The notes under the pieces: model-generated
The model's database searches: none
Told to the model about the DNA's origin: nothing
Seen by the model: the letters and a program-made list of their open reading frames with translations, nothing else
Assembly (NCBI GenBank): GCA_945882005.1
Contig: CAMCWG010000124.1
Span: 1 to 8,328 of the forward strand
Direction: 5' to 3'
DNA: 8,328 nucleotides
Source of the DNA: Bordetella parapertussis
GTDB taxonomy: Bacteria > Pseudomonadota > Gammaproteobacteria > Burkholderiales > Burkholderiaceae_B
Position numbers and translations under genes: made by a program
Shown here: piece by piece, positions 1-7,100 of the stretch
How the letters are laid out: every line of letters begins with the position of its first letter
How positions within the stretch are numbered: the first letter of the stretch is position 1

Positions 1-579
1 AGTACGACAACAGTGAAGGACAATCGCGTGAACTTGTCCATTACCCCGAAAATCGCATCACTTGATATCGGTGGTCAAAAGCTGCGCGATGTCTCTCTTG
101 AGTTTGCAGTCAACGGCATGAATAGCGCTAGCGTTGAAGCCTTATCCTCAGTTGGTCATGACTCAAATGACTTCCGCATGCTGACGGCTGATGAGCAGTC
201 GCGCGTGAAGCAAGCAATGCGTGTTTTGGTGAATGATGGCTTTTCGTTGGGCATTCCATTAATCACTGCAAGCACTGAGGGCGGCTCGGTTCAGGGTGCG
301 TTAAAGCTTGAGGTGCTGCCTGCCAAAGGTCCCGCGGCGGCAAAGTTCTCAACCGTCGATTCAGTACGCGCCAGCGGTCAAATTGAAGCTAAGGGGCGTG
401 TCCTCGATAACAAGCAGCGCTCAATGGCAATGATGTTTGGCTTGGTTGTACCAACCAAGGACGGGTTGAGTGCAGGCTTTGAGCTTGCTGGTGGTTCGAT
501 TAATGCCAATGGCAAAAGCTTTGATATCAAAGCAAACCTTGACTACTTTGATGAGGTCATCAATGAGGCGTTAAAGTAG
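1..579 (+). CDS. DUF945 (YdgA-like) family protein, C-terminal part
   Basis: The reading frame is open from the first base and ends at TAG 577-579, so this is the 3' part of a longer gene. The first possible start in the window, GTG at 13, lies inside the open frame with no good ribosome site and is probably an internal valine. About 190 residues are visible. They show alternating beta-strand-like segments (for example VNLSITPKIASLDIGG and GALKLEVLP) and a C-terminal ending DYFDEVINEALK, which fit the tail of DUF945/YdgA proteins. Those are usually around 450-500 residues long, with an N-terminal membrane anchor and a large periplasmic part. Their biochemical role is not established. No catalytic motif is seen. 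The family call rests on overall pattern, so it is fairly but not fully secure. Transcription ends at the hairpin just downstream. Confidence 0.72.
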   Translation, partial: STTTVKDNRVNLSITPKIASLDIGGQKLRDVSLEFAVNGMNSASVEALSSVGHDSNDFRMLTADEQSRVKQAMRVLVNDGFSLGIPLITASTEGGSVQGALKLEVLPAKGPAAAKFSTVDSVRASGQIEAKGRVLDNKQRSMAMMFGLVVPTKDGLSAGFELAGGSINANGKSFDIKANLDYFDEVINEALK

Positions 580-586
580 TCATCAT

Positions 587-626
587 AAAAAAACCGTGCT
601 CAAAATAGATGAGCACGGTTTCTTTT
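587..626. terminator. Bidirectional intrinsic terminator
   Basis: A perfect 11-bp stem is formed by AAACCGTGCTC (591-601) and GAGCACGGTTT (611-621) around a 9-nt loop. On the plus strand it is followed by CTTTTT. On the minus strand it is followed by a run of seven U, from the A run at 587-593. It lies between the stops of two convergent genes (579 and 638), so it can end both the DUF945 transcript and the thiolase/DUF35 transcript. Confidence 0.92.
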
Positions 627-637
627 TAACGCAAAAC

Positions 638-1039
638 TTAAACCGGTGTGAACATCGGTACGGGTGGGCCGTCACCTTCGGTTGGTTTGAAAACGAGCTT
701 TACTTTCTGGCCAATTTTCAATGCTTCTAAGTCACAATCCACGATCTGCGTCATCATCGTTACGCCTTCGTCCAGTGAAACATACGCGATGCAATAGGGA
801 TTGGGGTTGCCACGCTGCATGACGCTTAGTGAATAGATTGTGCCCTTGCCTGAGGCTTCAATCCATTCTGTATCGCTCATACAAAAGGGGCAGAGCTCAC
901 GTGGATACCAGTGAGTTTGACCACAAGACTTGCATTTTTTGATTAAAAATTTGCCTAGCTTAGCTGCGTCCCAAAATGGCTCGTTGCCTTTTTCTTGCGC
1001 CGGCGCGGGAATCGGGTTGGGTTGATACATTATCGTCAT
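638..1039 (-). CDS. DUF35 zinc-ribbon/OB-fold protein, acyl-CoA-binding partner of the adjacent thiolase-like protein
   Basis: A 133-residue protein with the two-part layout of DUF35 proteins. An N-terminal helix (FWDAAKLGKF, about 22-31) leads into a rubredoxin-like zinc ribbon with C36-x2-C39 and C50-x2-C53. An OB-fold follows from about W59 to the end, including GKGTIYSLSVM and PYCIAYVSLDEG. In characterised pairs (Ltp2 with the DUF35 domain of ChsH2, and BbsB with BbsA) the DUF35 partner helps form the acyl-CoA substrate site and stabilises the thiolase fold; it is not an enzyme by itself. The ATG at 1039 lies 2 nt after the thiolase stop, with a GGAG 11 nt upstream inside the end of that gene, so translation is probably coupled. 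A second ATG at 1030 would remove three residues and is less well placed. The family call is secure; the actual acyl-CoA is unknown. Confidence 0.93.
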   Translation of the reverse strand: MTIMYQPNPIPAPAQEKGNEPFWDAAKLGKFLIKKCKSCGQTHWYPRELCPFCMSDTEWIEASGKGTIYSLSVMQRGNPNPYCIAYVSLDEGVTMMTQIVDCDLEALKIGQKVKLVFKPTEGDGPPVPMFTPV

Positions 1040-1041
1040 GA

Positions 1042-2211
1042 TTAGTTACGCTCCATGATCAGGGTTGCGCTACCGTGGCGCGAACCAAGGAAACCACCTG
1101 TGCCGTGGGCGAGGGCGATGTCACAATTTTTAACTTGCACGGCGGGGTGTGCTTCGCCACGCAACTGACGCACAGCTTCAATCACTTTGGTGATACCGCC
1201 GCGGTTTGCAGGGTGGTTGTTACACAGACCACCACCGTCTGTATTGAAGGGGAGTTTGCCGACACCGGAAATCAAGTTGCCGTCTGCAACGAACTTACCG
1301 CCTTCGCCTTTCTTGCAGAAGCCTAGATCTTCAAGCTGCATGATCACAGTGATCGTGAAGCTATCGTAGATCGAAGCATATTTAATATCCTGCTGCGTCA
1401 CACCCGCTTCTTTAAAAGCTGCGGCACCAGAAAAACGTGCTGCGGAGTAGGTGAGGTCTACATGTCCACCAAGTTGACCTTTCACTGCCTCGCCCGCACC
1501 TAGCAGTTTGACGAGTGGTCGTTTGAGAGATTTTGCAATCTCAGGGCGTGCCACGATCAGTGCACCACCGCCATCACTGACGACGCAGCAATCCAGGCGG
1601 TGCAGAGGTGTCGATACAAGCGGTGAATTCACAACATCTTCAACTGTTACGACATCACGCAGCATTGCGTGTGGGTTGTGTTGTGCATGATGCGAGGCCG
1701 CAACCTTGACCCAAGCAAGTTGCTCAGCTGTCGTGCCGAACTCGTACATGTGACGCGCAGCCACCATTGCGTAGCTATTGACAGTCACTGAGCCAAAAGG
1801 GGCTTCGAATGGAACGTCTGGCAGATCCGAGCCCCAGTTGCGGGGTTGAAGACCGGAGGAGCCCGCCGAGCGAGGACGCCCCGCCAGGGTCACAAGTGCG
1901 ACGTCACACTTGCCCGCTGCGATGGCCTGGGCTGCATGCGATACGTGGATGAGGTATGAGCAGCCCCCGGTTTCGGTGGAGTCGACGTGGCGCAGCTTGG
2001 TGAGCCCCATATAGTCTGCCATGTTCAGCATGCCCAGACCTGGCGCGTCTCCGGCACAGAAGTAGCCGTCGATGTCGTTTAGTGTCAGGCCTGCGTCTTC
2101 TAACGCGCCTCGCGCAGATTCTGCATGCAGTTGTGCAACGGATTTGTCCGGTGCTTTACGTGTCGGATGCTCGTAGGCGCCAACGATATAGGCTTTGTCT
2201 CGTATGCTCAT
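1042..2211 (-). CDS. Thiolase-superfamily protein of the SCP-x/Ltp2-like type, with altered active site
   Basis: A 389-residue protein of normal thiolase length with both thiolase halves. The N-terminal half has VAQLHAESARGALEDAG, the ETGGCSY loop near residue 80 and a dimer-core helix ending AIAAG (96-100). The C-terminal half has YDSFT (282-286), the NNHP histidine loop (H333) and a glycine-rich tail AHGTGG (368-373). Ordinary thiolases use CxS, NEAF, GHP and CxG motifs. Counting back from the AIAAG helix, the nucleophilic cysteine position falls on G83, with C84 next to it. NEAF becomes YDSF, CxG becomes AHG, and only the histidine loop is clearly kept. This is the state known in non-decarboxylating SCP-x-like and Ltp2-type proteins, some of which are aldolases working with a DUF35 partner, as encoded next door. 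Databases would probably call it an acetyl-CoA acetyltransferase, which I doubt. The start ATG 2211 has no clear Shine-Dalgarno sequence. The substrate cannot be told from this window. Confidence 0.9.
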   Translation of the reverse strand: MSIRDKAYIVGAYEHPTRKAPDKSVAQLHAESARGALEDAGLTLNDIDGYFCAGDAPGLGMLNMADYMGLTKLRHVDSTETGGCSYLIHVSHAAQAIAAGKCDVALVTLAGRPRSAGSSGLQPRNWGSDLPDVPFEAPFGSVTVNSYAMVAARHMYEFGTTAEQLAWVKVAASHHAQHNPHAMLRDVVTVEDVVNSPLVSTPLHRLDCCVVSDGGGALIVARPEIAKSLKRPLVKLLGAGEAVKGQLGGHVDLTYSAARFSGAAAFKEAGVTQQDIKYASIYDSFTITVIMQLEDLGFCKKGEGGKFVADGNLISGVGKLPFNTDGGGLCNNHPANRGGITKVIEAVRQLRGEAHPAVQVKNCDIALAHGTGGFLGSRHGSATLIMERN

Positions 2212-2295
2212 ATGCGATATTTTGGTAGTTAAAAATTTGTGAAATAGCTTTGTAACACTGTTGCACCAGCTTGTTGACCGGTACTGTTGCCGGCC

Positions 2296-2667
2296 TCAGT
2301 TGTCCTTGGTGAGGCTCGATAGCCCGAGGAGCAACCAACCAAGCATCATGGTCATCCCGCCGATAGGCGCTATGCTGCCGGCAGAAGCCATTCCCAGTAG
2401 GTATTTTGCGTAGATCCCGCCACAAAACAGCGTGAGCCCGATGAGGGTTGACCACCGCGCGAGGCGAGAGAATACGCCCGTCAAGCCTGCGAGAAATAGG
2501 AGCAACACGGCGTGGATGAGTTGCATGATTGCTGCGCGCTCGACCGCCTGTGCAGCTTTCATATCCGAGAGTGCATGTGCCGCGATCGCGGCCAAGGCAA
2601 CCGCGCTCAACCCTAAGAGAGCACTGATAGCGCGCCATAGGCGCGAGGCAGGAGTAGAGATGGGCAT
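2296..2667 (-). CDS. DUF423 family inner-membrane protein
   Basis: About 123 residues, almost entirely hydrophobic, with four likely membrane helices: SALLGLSAVALAAIAAHAL, IMQLIHAVLLLFLAGLTGVF, TLIGLTLFCGGIYAKYLLG and IGGMTMMLGWLLLGLSS. The AAHAL after helix 1, the QLIHA in helix 2, the LFCGGIY in helix 3 and the PIGGMTMMLGW in helix 4 match the DUF423 (YgdD-like) pattern, and the length is typical. Function is unknown for the family. I take ATG 2667 as the start. An in-frame TTG at 2679 would add four residues (MPDS), and neither start has a convincing ribosome site. It lies 84 nt upstream of the thiolase-like gene on the same strand, so the two may share a transcript, though no functional link is known. 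Confidence 0.88.
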   Translation of the reverse strand: MPISTPASRLWRAISALLGLSAVALAAIAAHALSDMKAAQAVERAAIMQLIHAVLLLFLAGLTGVFSRLARWSTLIGLTLFCGGIYAKYLLGMASAGSIAPIGGMTMMLGWLLLGLSSLTKDN

Positions 2668-2679
2668 GGAGTCAGGCAA

Positions 2680-2746
2680 ATATAGTTAAAATTCTCAGCG
2701 TATTATGCAACCTTTAACGAACGCTAGCAGCGCTTGGGGATTCACA
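2680..2746. promoter_or_regulatory. Divergent promoter region between DUF423 gene and lipoprotein gene
   Basis: This AT-rich gap of under 80 nt separates two divergent genes and must hold both promoters unless they lie inside coding sequence. For the minus strand, CATAAT (complement of 2702-2707) with CTGCTA (complement of 2725-2730) and a 17-nt spacer is a passable sigma-70 pair, giving a leader of about 28 nt. For the plus strand, TATTAT (2701-2706) is a possible -10 with no good -35. The two -10 elements overlap, so the promoters might compete. The assignment is by eye and weak. Confidence 0.3.
2736..2740 (+). promoter_or_regulatory. Shine-Dalgarno site deciding the lipoprotein start
   Basis: GGGGA lies 6 nt before ATG 2747. 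No such site precedes the upstream in-frame ATG at 2705. This, together with the signal peptide beginning MKRYW, fixes the start at 2747. Confidence 0.65.
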
Positions 2747-3160
2747 ATGAAACGATACTGGCTCGCACTGACCGGCCCGATCTTGTTGAGCGGATGTTTA
2801 GGGCTTGATCCCAAAAGCTCACCTAAAGATAGCTTTACTGTTCCGGTGGCATTCCAAGACGTAGTGGCGCGTGCGCAGGCACAAGCCAAAGAGTGCTGGA
2901 GCGCCGAGGGCGAATTTCCAGTTAAGTCTTCGATCGAATCGGCAAGCGGCACTGCACGAGTATGGGTGACTGGAGTCCTCGGTTCAACGCCTTACGCGCA
3001 GGTGGATATCCGTGCGCTAGGCGATCGGAGTACCGAAGTGGTCGCGATGGTGTCTGGCATCAATATGTGGAACCGCGCTTCGCTTGCAGCACTACATGAA
3101 GTCATACAGTTTGGGGTACCCACCTGTACAAGTTACATGCCCCGTGTGATTTCTCGTTAA
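2747..3160 (+). CDS. Small lipoprotein of unknown function
   Basis: 137 residues from ATG 2747. The N-terminus is a clear lipoprotein signal peptide: basic MKR, a hydrophobic stretch, then the lipobox L14-S15-G16-C17, so the mature protein should start at C17 with a diacylglycerol anchor. The residue after the cysteine is leucine, not aspartate, so by the +2 rule outer-membrane sorting is expected. The mature part is about 120 residues with two further cysteines, one in AKECWSAEG and one in VPTCTSYM, which could form a disulfide in the periplasm. The middle looks like beta strands (ARVWVTGVLG, AQVDIRALGDRSTEVVAMVSG). I do not recognise a named family; the pattern resembles hypothetical lipoproteins of Burkholderiales. 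An upstream ATG at 2705 would bury the signal peptide behind 14 extra residues and is rejected. The thioesterase gene follows 61 nt later on the same strand. Confidence 0.8.
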   Translation: MKRYWLALTGPILLSGCLGLDPKSSPKDSFTVPVAFQDVVARAQAQAKECWSAEGEFPVKSSIESASGTARVWVTGVLGSTPYAQVDIRALGDRSTEVVAMVSGINMWNRASLAALHEVIQFGVPTCTSYMPRVISR

Positions 3161-3221
3161 TTTCGTGATACCTCGCTAATTCATTCAGTCGGACCGTTTT
3201 TGTTTTTTTCGTAGAGCAACT

Positions 3222-3632
3222 GTGTCATCTTTAATCACTCCCAAAAAATATTTCGGACTCGAGATTCCCTATCTTGATTTTCTGCAGCTTGAACCTGTCT
3301 TGTGCGAGAACGATCGCGCAATCACACGACTTCGTATCCGTGACGAGTTGTTAAATAGCCGTGGTCATATTCATGGTGGCGCACTCATGAGTATTCTTGA
3401 CTTCACACTGAGCGCAGCCGGTCGGGCGAACGATCCGTTAGGGATCGGGATGGCAACGATTGACATGCACACGAGCTGTATCGAGCCTGCGATGACAGAT
3501 CTCACCGTCGAGGCGCGCTGCATTAGACGCGGTGCCTCGATTGCTTTTTGTGAAGGTGAAATTCTGGATACAAGCGGGAAGCTGATTGCTAAAGCTTCCG
3601 CTGCGTTTAAGGTGTTGAAGGTGAAGGCGTAG
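3222..3632 (+). CDS. PaaI-type hotdog-fold acyl-CoA thioesterase
   Basis: A 136-residue single hotdog domain, the usual size for the PaaI/YbdB/YigI group, which hydrolyse acyl-CoA thioesters in the cytoplasm as tetramers or dimers of dimers. The signature loop and helix read GHIHGGALMSILDF: H51-G52-G53 lies at the start of the hot-dog helix and D60 is at the position of the catalytic acid in PaaI. The following strands GMATIDMHTSCIEPA and LTVEARCIRRGASIAFCEGEI fit the family's beta sheet, where TIDMHTSCIEP corresponds to the usual T-x-(D/E)-x-x-x-x-x-(L/I)-x-P strand. The start is GTG 3222 with only a weak AGAG upstream; no ATG is near. The substrate is not predictable. It shares an acyl-CoA theme with the thiolase-like/DUF35 genes, but they are on the other strand and divergently transcribed. 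Confidence 0.9.
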   Translation: MSSLITPKKYFGLEIPYLDFLQLEPVLCENDRAITRLRIRDELLNSRGHIHGGALMSILDFTLSAAGRANDPLGIGMATIDMHTSCIEPAMTDLTVEARCIRRGASIAFCEGEILDTSGKLIAKASAAFKVLKVKA

Positions 3633-3645
3633 CCGCCTCCACGCG

Positions 3646-4101
3646 CTAGCTGAGCTTTGCTTTGACTTGAGCGGAAAGGGCAGACATGTCTGCGCGCCCT
3701 GCGAGCGCTTGTTTCAAAATAGCCATGACCTTGCCCATAGCGGGCGCGCCAGTCACACCCTGCGCTTGTACCTCTGCGAGGGCGGCGTCGACCGCCGCTG
3801 CAATGTCAGCCTCACTTGCCGCCTGGGGCAGGAATTCCTTTAAGACAGCCATTTCAGCCGTTTCTTGTGCGGCGGTTTCGGTTCGTCCCGCCTGTTCAAA
3901 CGCAGCGATGGATTCCTTGCGTTGCTTGACTTGCTTTTCAATGATGGCGACAACCTCTGCATCACTTAATTCTTTGCGCTCATCGACTTCGCGCTGCTTG
4001 ATTGCAGCTTGCAAAAAACGCAAGGTACTGAGGCGTTCAGAGGCTTTAGCGCGCATGGCATCTTTCACGGCATTCGCGAGACGCAATTTTAGATCTGACA
4101 T
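3646..4101 (-). CDS. yqeY: GatB/YqeY domain protein
   Basis: 151 residues, close to the family's usual 145-155. The N-terminal helical part starts LKLRLANAVKDAMRAK and continues LSTLRFLQAAIKQREVDERKELSD, the classic YqeY pattern. The second part runs from about EFLPQAASEADIAAAVDAAL to VTGAPAMGKVMAILKQALAGRADMSAL, where the GAPAMGKVM and GRAD turns match the tail domain shared with the GatB subunit of tRNA amidotransferase. In GatB this domain contacts tRNA; the job of free-standing YqeY is not established. The start ATG 4101 has a good GGAAAG 6 nt upstream. The gene lies 37 nt after the dnaE2 stop on the same strand and could be read through from the mutagenesis operon. In many proteobacteria yqeY sits between rpsU and dnaG, which is not so here. 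Its 3' end converges on the thioesterase gene with a 13-nt gap. Confidence 0.95.
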   Translation of the reverse strand: MSDLKLRLANAVKDAMRAKASERLSTLRFLQAAIKQREVDERKELSDAEVVAIIEKQVKQRKESIAAFEQAGRTETAAQETAEMAVLKEFLPQAASEADIAAAVDAALAEVQAQGVTGAPAMGKVMAILKQALAGRADMSALSAQVKAKLS

Positions 4102-4138
4102 GATTTGCTTTCCGAAAAAGTGACTAGAGACGGCTCAA

Positions 4139-7100
4139 TTATAGAGTGTGCATGAGTTTGAGCGTATGCAGCAATGCAGTGTGATCTTCAAGACGTCCCG
4201 CCAAGAGGTGTTTGACTTCTTGTACTTGTTGCCAGACACCTACCACCCCGAGCAAGGGCGCGTGTAAGAGCGTTTGACGCTCCCGTTCTAGTAGTGAGGC
4301 ACGCACAATCACGTTGACGCAACCCGTTTCATCTTCGAGAGTGACAAATAAAATACCGTTAGCCGTAGGAGGGCGCTGTCTCAGTGTCACGAGCCCACAG
4401 GCACGTGCGAGCCGACCGTGATCGAGGCCATTCAGTACCTGGGCCGAGCAAAATCGCAGGACATTTAATTGTCCGCGCAATAAAGCAAGGGGGTGACGTC
4501 CGAGCGTGTAGCCGAGCTGGCGATAATCCGTGAGCATGTTTTCAGCTTCACTAGGCGGTGGTAGCTCGACAGCGATATCGTCTTGGATGGGTGCGTCACG
4601 CAGCAAACCTTTGCTTGCGATATGACCTGTTACTTCCCAGGCAGCATGTCGACGATGCGCAGACCAGCGATCGAACGTACCGACTTGTGCTAATTTTTGC
4701 AGCGTGCTGTGGTTGAGTTTGGTGCGCTGTGCGAAATCCTGGAGATCTAAAAAAGGCGCCTCGCTGCGAACTTGTTCAATGAGACGCGCTGAGGCCTGCT
4801 CTAATCCGCTTATCTGGTTAAAACCTAGCTGTACCGCAGGACGTGTCCCTGGCAGGGGTCGTGTGAGCGTACAGTCCCACATGCTCAGCTCAGCATCGAT
4901 TGGCTGGACCTGCACGCCGTGGCGACGTGCATCTTGTATCAATTGTGACGGTGCATAAAAGCCCATTGGCTGTGCATTGAGTAGCGCCACCAGAAAAGCT
5001 TCAGGCTCATGGCATTTGAGCCAAGCACTCGCATAGGCCAAGAGGGCAAAACTTGCTGCATGACTCTCAGGGAACCCGTACTCTCCGAAGCCCTCAATTT
5101 GTTTGAAAATTGCATCGGCGAACTCTGGTGTGTAACCATTAGCGAGTAGTCCGTTGACTAAGCGTGTTCGAAATTGATCGACACCGCCTTTACGTCGCCA
5201 GGCAGCCATGGATCTACGTAATGCATCAGCTTGACCTGCATTGAAACCGGCTGCGACCATGGCGATTTTCATGACTTGTTCTTGAAAAATCGGTATACCT
5301 AAGGTGCGTTGCAGGACTTCACGTACGGCAGGACTTGGGTAGTCGACCGCCTCTAGACCTTGGCGTCGCCTAAGGTAGGGGTGCACCATCCCGCCTTGAA
5401 TCGGACCAGGTCGCACGATGGCAACTTCGATCACGAGATCGTAAAAGCAACGCGGTTTGAGTCGCGGCAACATGCTCATTTGTGCACGCGATTCAATCTG
5501 GAAAACGCCAACGGTATCTGCCTGACAAATCATGTCGTAGGTTGCAAGGTCATCCTGCGGGACATCATGCAGTTCAAAATGCTCTAAACCGCGTCGTCGA
5601 GCGGCTAAATGCAAGGCCTGACGAATAACGGTCAGCATTCCTAGCGCTAGTACATCTACTTTGAGCAAGCCCACGGCATCCAAGTCATCTTTATCCCACT
5701 GCACGACGCTACGGTGTGGCATTGAGGCGTTTTCTATGGGTACCATGCGCGAGAGCAAACCGCGAGCAAGCACGAAACCACCTGGATGCTGGGATAAATG
5801 ACGCGGGAAACCCATGAGCGCCTGAGCGAGCTGCGCCCATTGTTGGGTAACAACTTCTTCGGTATCCATTCCCGCCTCAGCGAGACGATTCAATAAGTCT
5901 TGCTTACCATCCCACCAGCGATAGGATTTGGCAACACGGTCGATGCATGTTGGGTCAATGCCCAGCGCACGTCCACTATCGCGTAACGCACTACGTGGTC
6001 GGTAAGACGTGACAACTGCCGTCAAGGCCGCACGTGTACGACCGTATTTTTGATACAAGTATTGAATGACTTCTTCGCGACGGTGATGTTCAAAGTCAAC
6101 ATCGATATCGGGCGGCTCATTGCGCTCACGACTAATGAATCGTTCGAACAGCGCATTACCGTTTGCAGGATCGACAGAGGTGATGCCCAAGCAATAGCAA
6201 ACAGCGGAGTTTGCGGCCGAACCTCGCCCCTGACAAAGGATGCCACGACTGACGGCAAATTTAACTAGGTCATAAACGGTTAGAAAGTAAGCCTCGTATT
6301 GCAATTCCGCGATAAGCGTAAGTTCTGCCTCGAGCTGCGTCTGTACTTGCACAGGTATGCTGTTCGGATAACGCTGCTGTGCCCCTAGCAGTGTTTGTTC
6401 CCGGAGGTACTGCTTGGCGGTATAGCCATTGGGGACAACCTCTTCGGGGTATTCGTAGCGCAAACTGTCCAAGGTAAAAGTACAGAGCTGTGCAATGCGA
6501 ACGGTTTCTTGCAGCAGTTCCGTTTGATACAGAGTGGCTAGACGCATACGACTGCGTAAATGTTGCTCAGCGTTCGCGGCGAGCACATAACCGCACTCAC
6601 TAACCGTTTTGCGTAAACGTATGGCTGCCAGTGTGTCGTGCAGAGGCTTACGCGAACGCTTGTGCATTTCAACTTGTCCGAGCGCAACGCAGGGTAAGGC
6701 GTGGTGCTTTGCGGCGTACTCGATTTGCTGATTCATTGGGCGTTCGTGACTCCTATGCAAGTAACTGACACCAACCCAAGCGCGTTCGGGGCAGGCTGTC
6801 TTGAGCCATTGCAAGCGCTGGTCTAGTTCTTGGGGTGTTATGAAGTGATCGGGCAGGAGAATAGTCAGGCAATGCTGAGTGAGTACATCGTCCGGGTGCA
6901 AGAGGTACTGACCTTTGGGTGCTTGCATACGCCCACGCGTAATGGTTTCACATAAGTTGCCATAGCCCTCGCGATTTTGTGCCAGCAAAATGATTCGGAA
7001 TGACCCGTATGCCTTGGGCGTTAGACGTAATTCCGAGCCAACTAAGAGTTTTAGACCTATTTTTTTAGCCTCAACATGCGCGCGCACAATACCGGCAAGT

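Noticed and set aside
2273..2296. Repeated CCGG forming a small hairpin between DUF423 and thiolase-like genes
   Set aside because: Only 4-5 bp, self-complementary and without a T run; chance occurrence is likely.
2156..2638. 160-codon open frame on the minus strand overlapping the DUF423 gene and the thiolase start
   Set aside because: It is arginine-rich with no family pattern, while a different frame of the same strand encodes a clean four-helix DUF423 protein.
3191..3210. T-rich run after CGGACCG downstream of the lipoprotein gene, looking like a terminator
   Set aside because: The only stem is 3 bp (CGG-A-CCG), too weak for intrinsic termination; the thioesterase gene may be co-transcribed.
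3625..3638. 5-bp GC hairpin (AGGCG-TAGC-CGCCT) at the end of the thioesterase gene
   Set aside because: It includes the stop codon and has no T run on either strand, so it is not supported as a terminator.
3686..4123. 145-codon open frame on the plus strand opposite yqeY
   Set aside because: It is a shadow of the yqeY coding strand, rich in Ala, Ser, Cys and Arg, without ribosome site or domain; yqeY on the other strand is certain.
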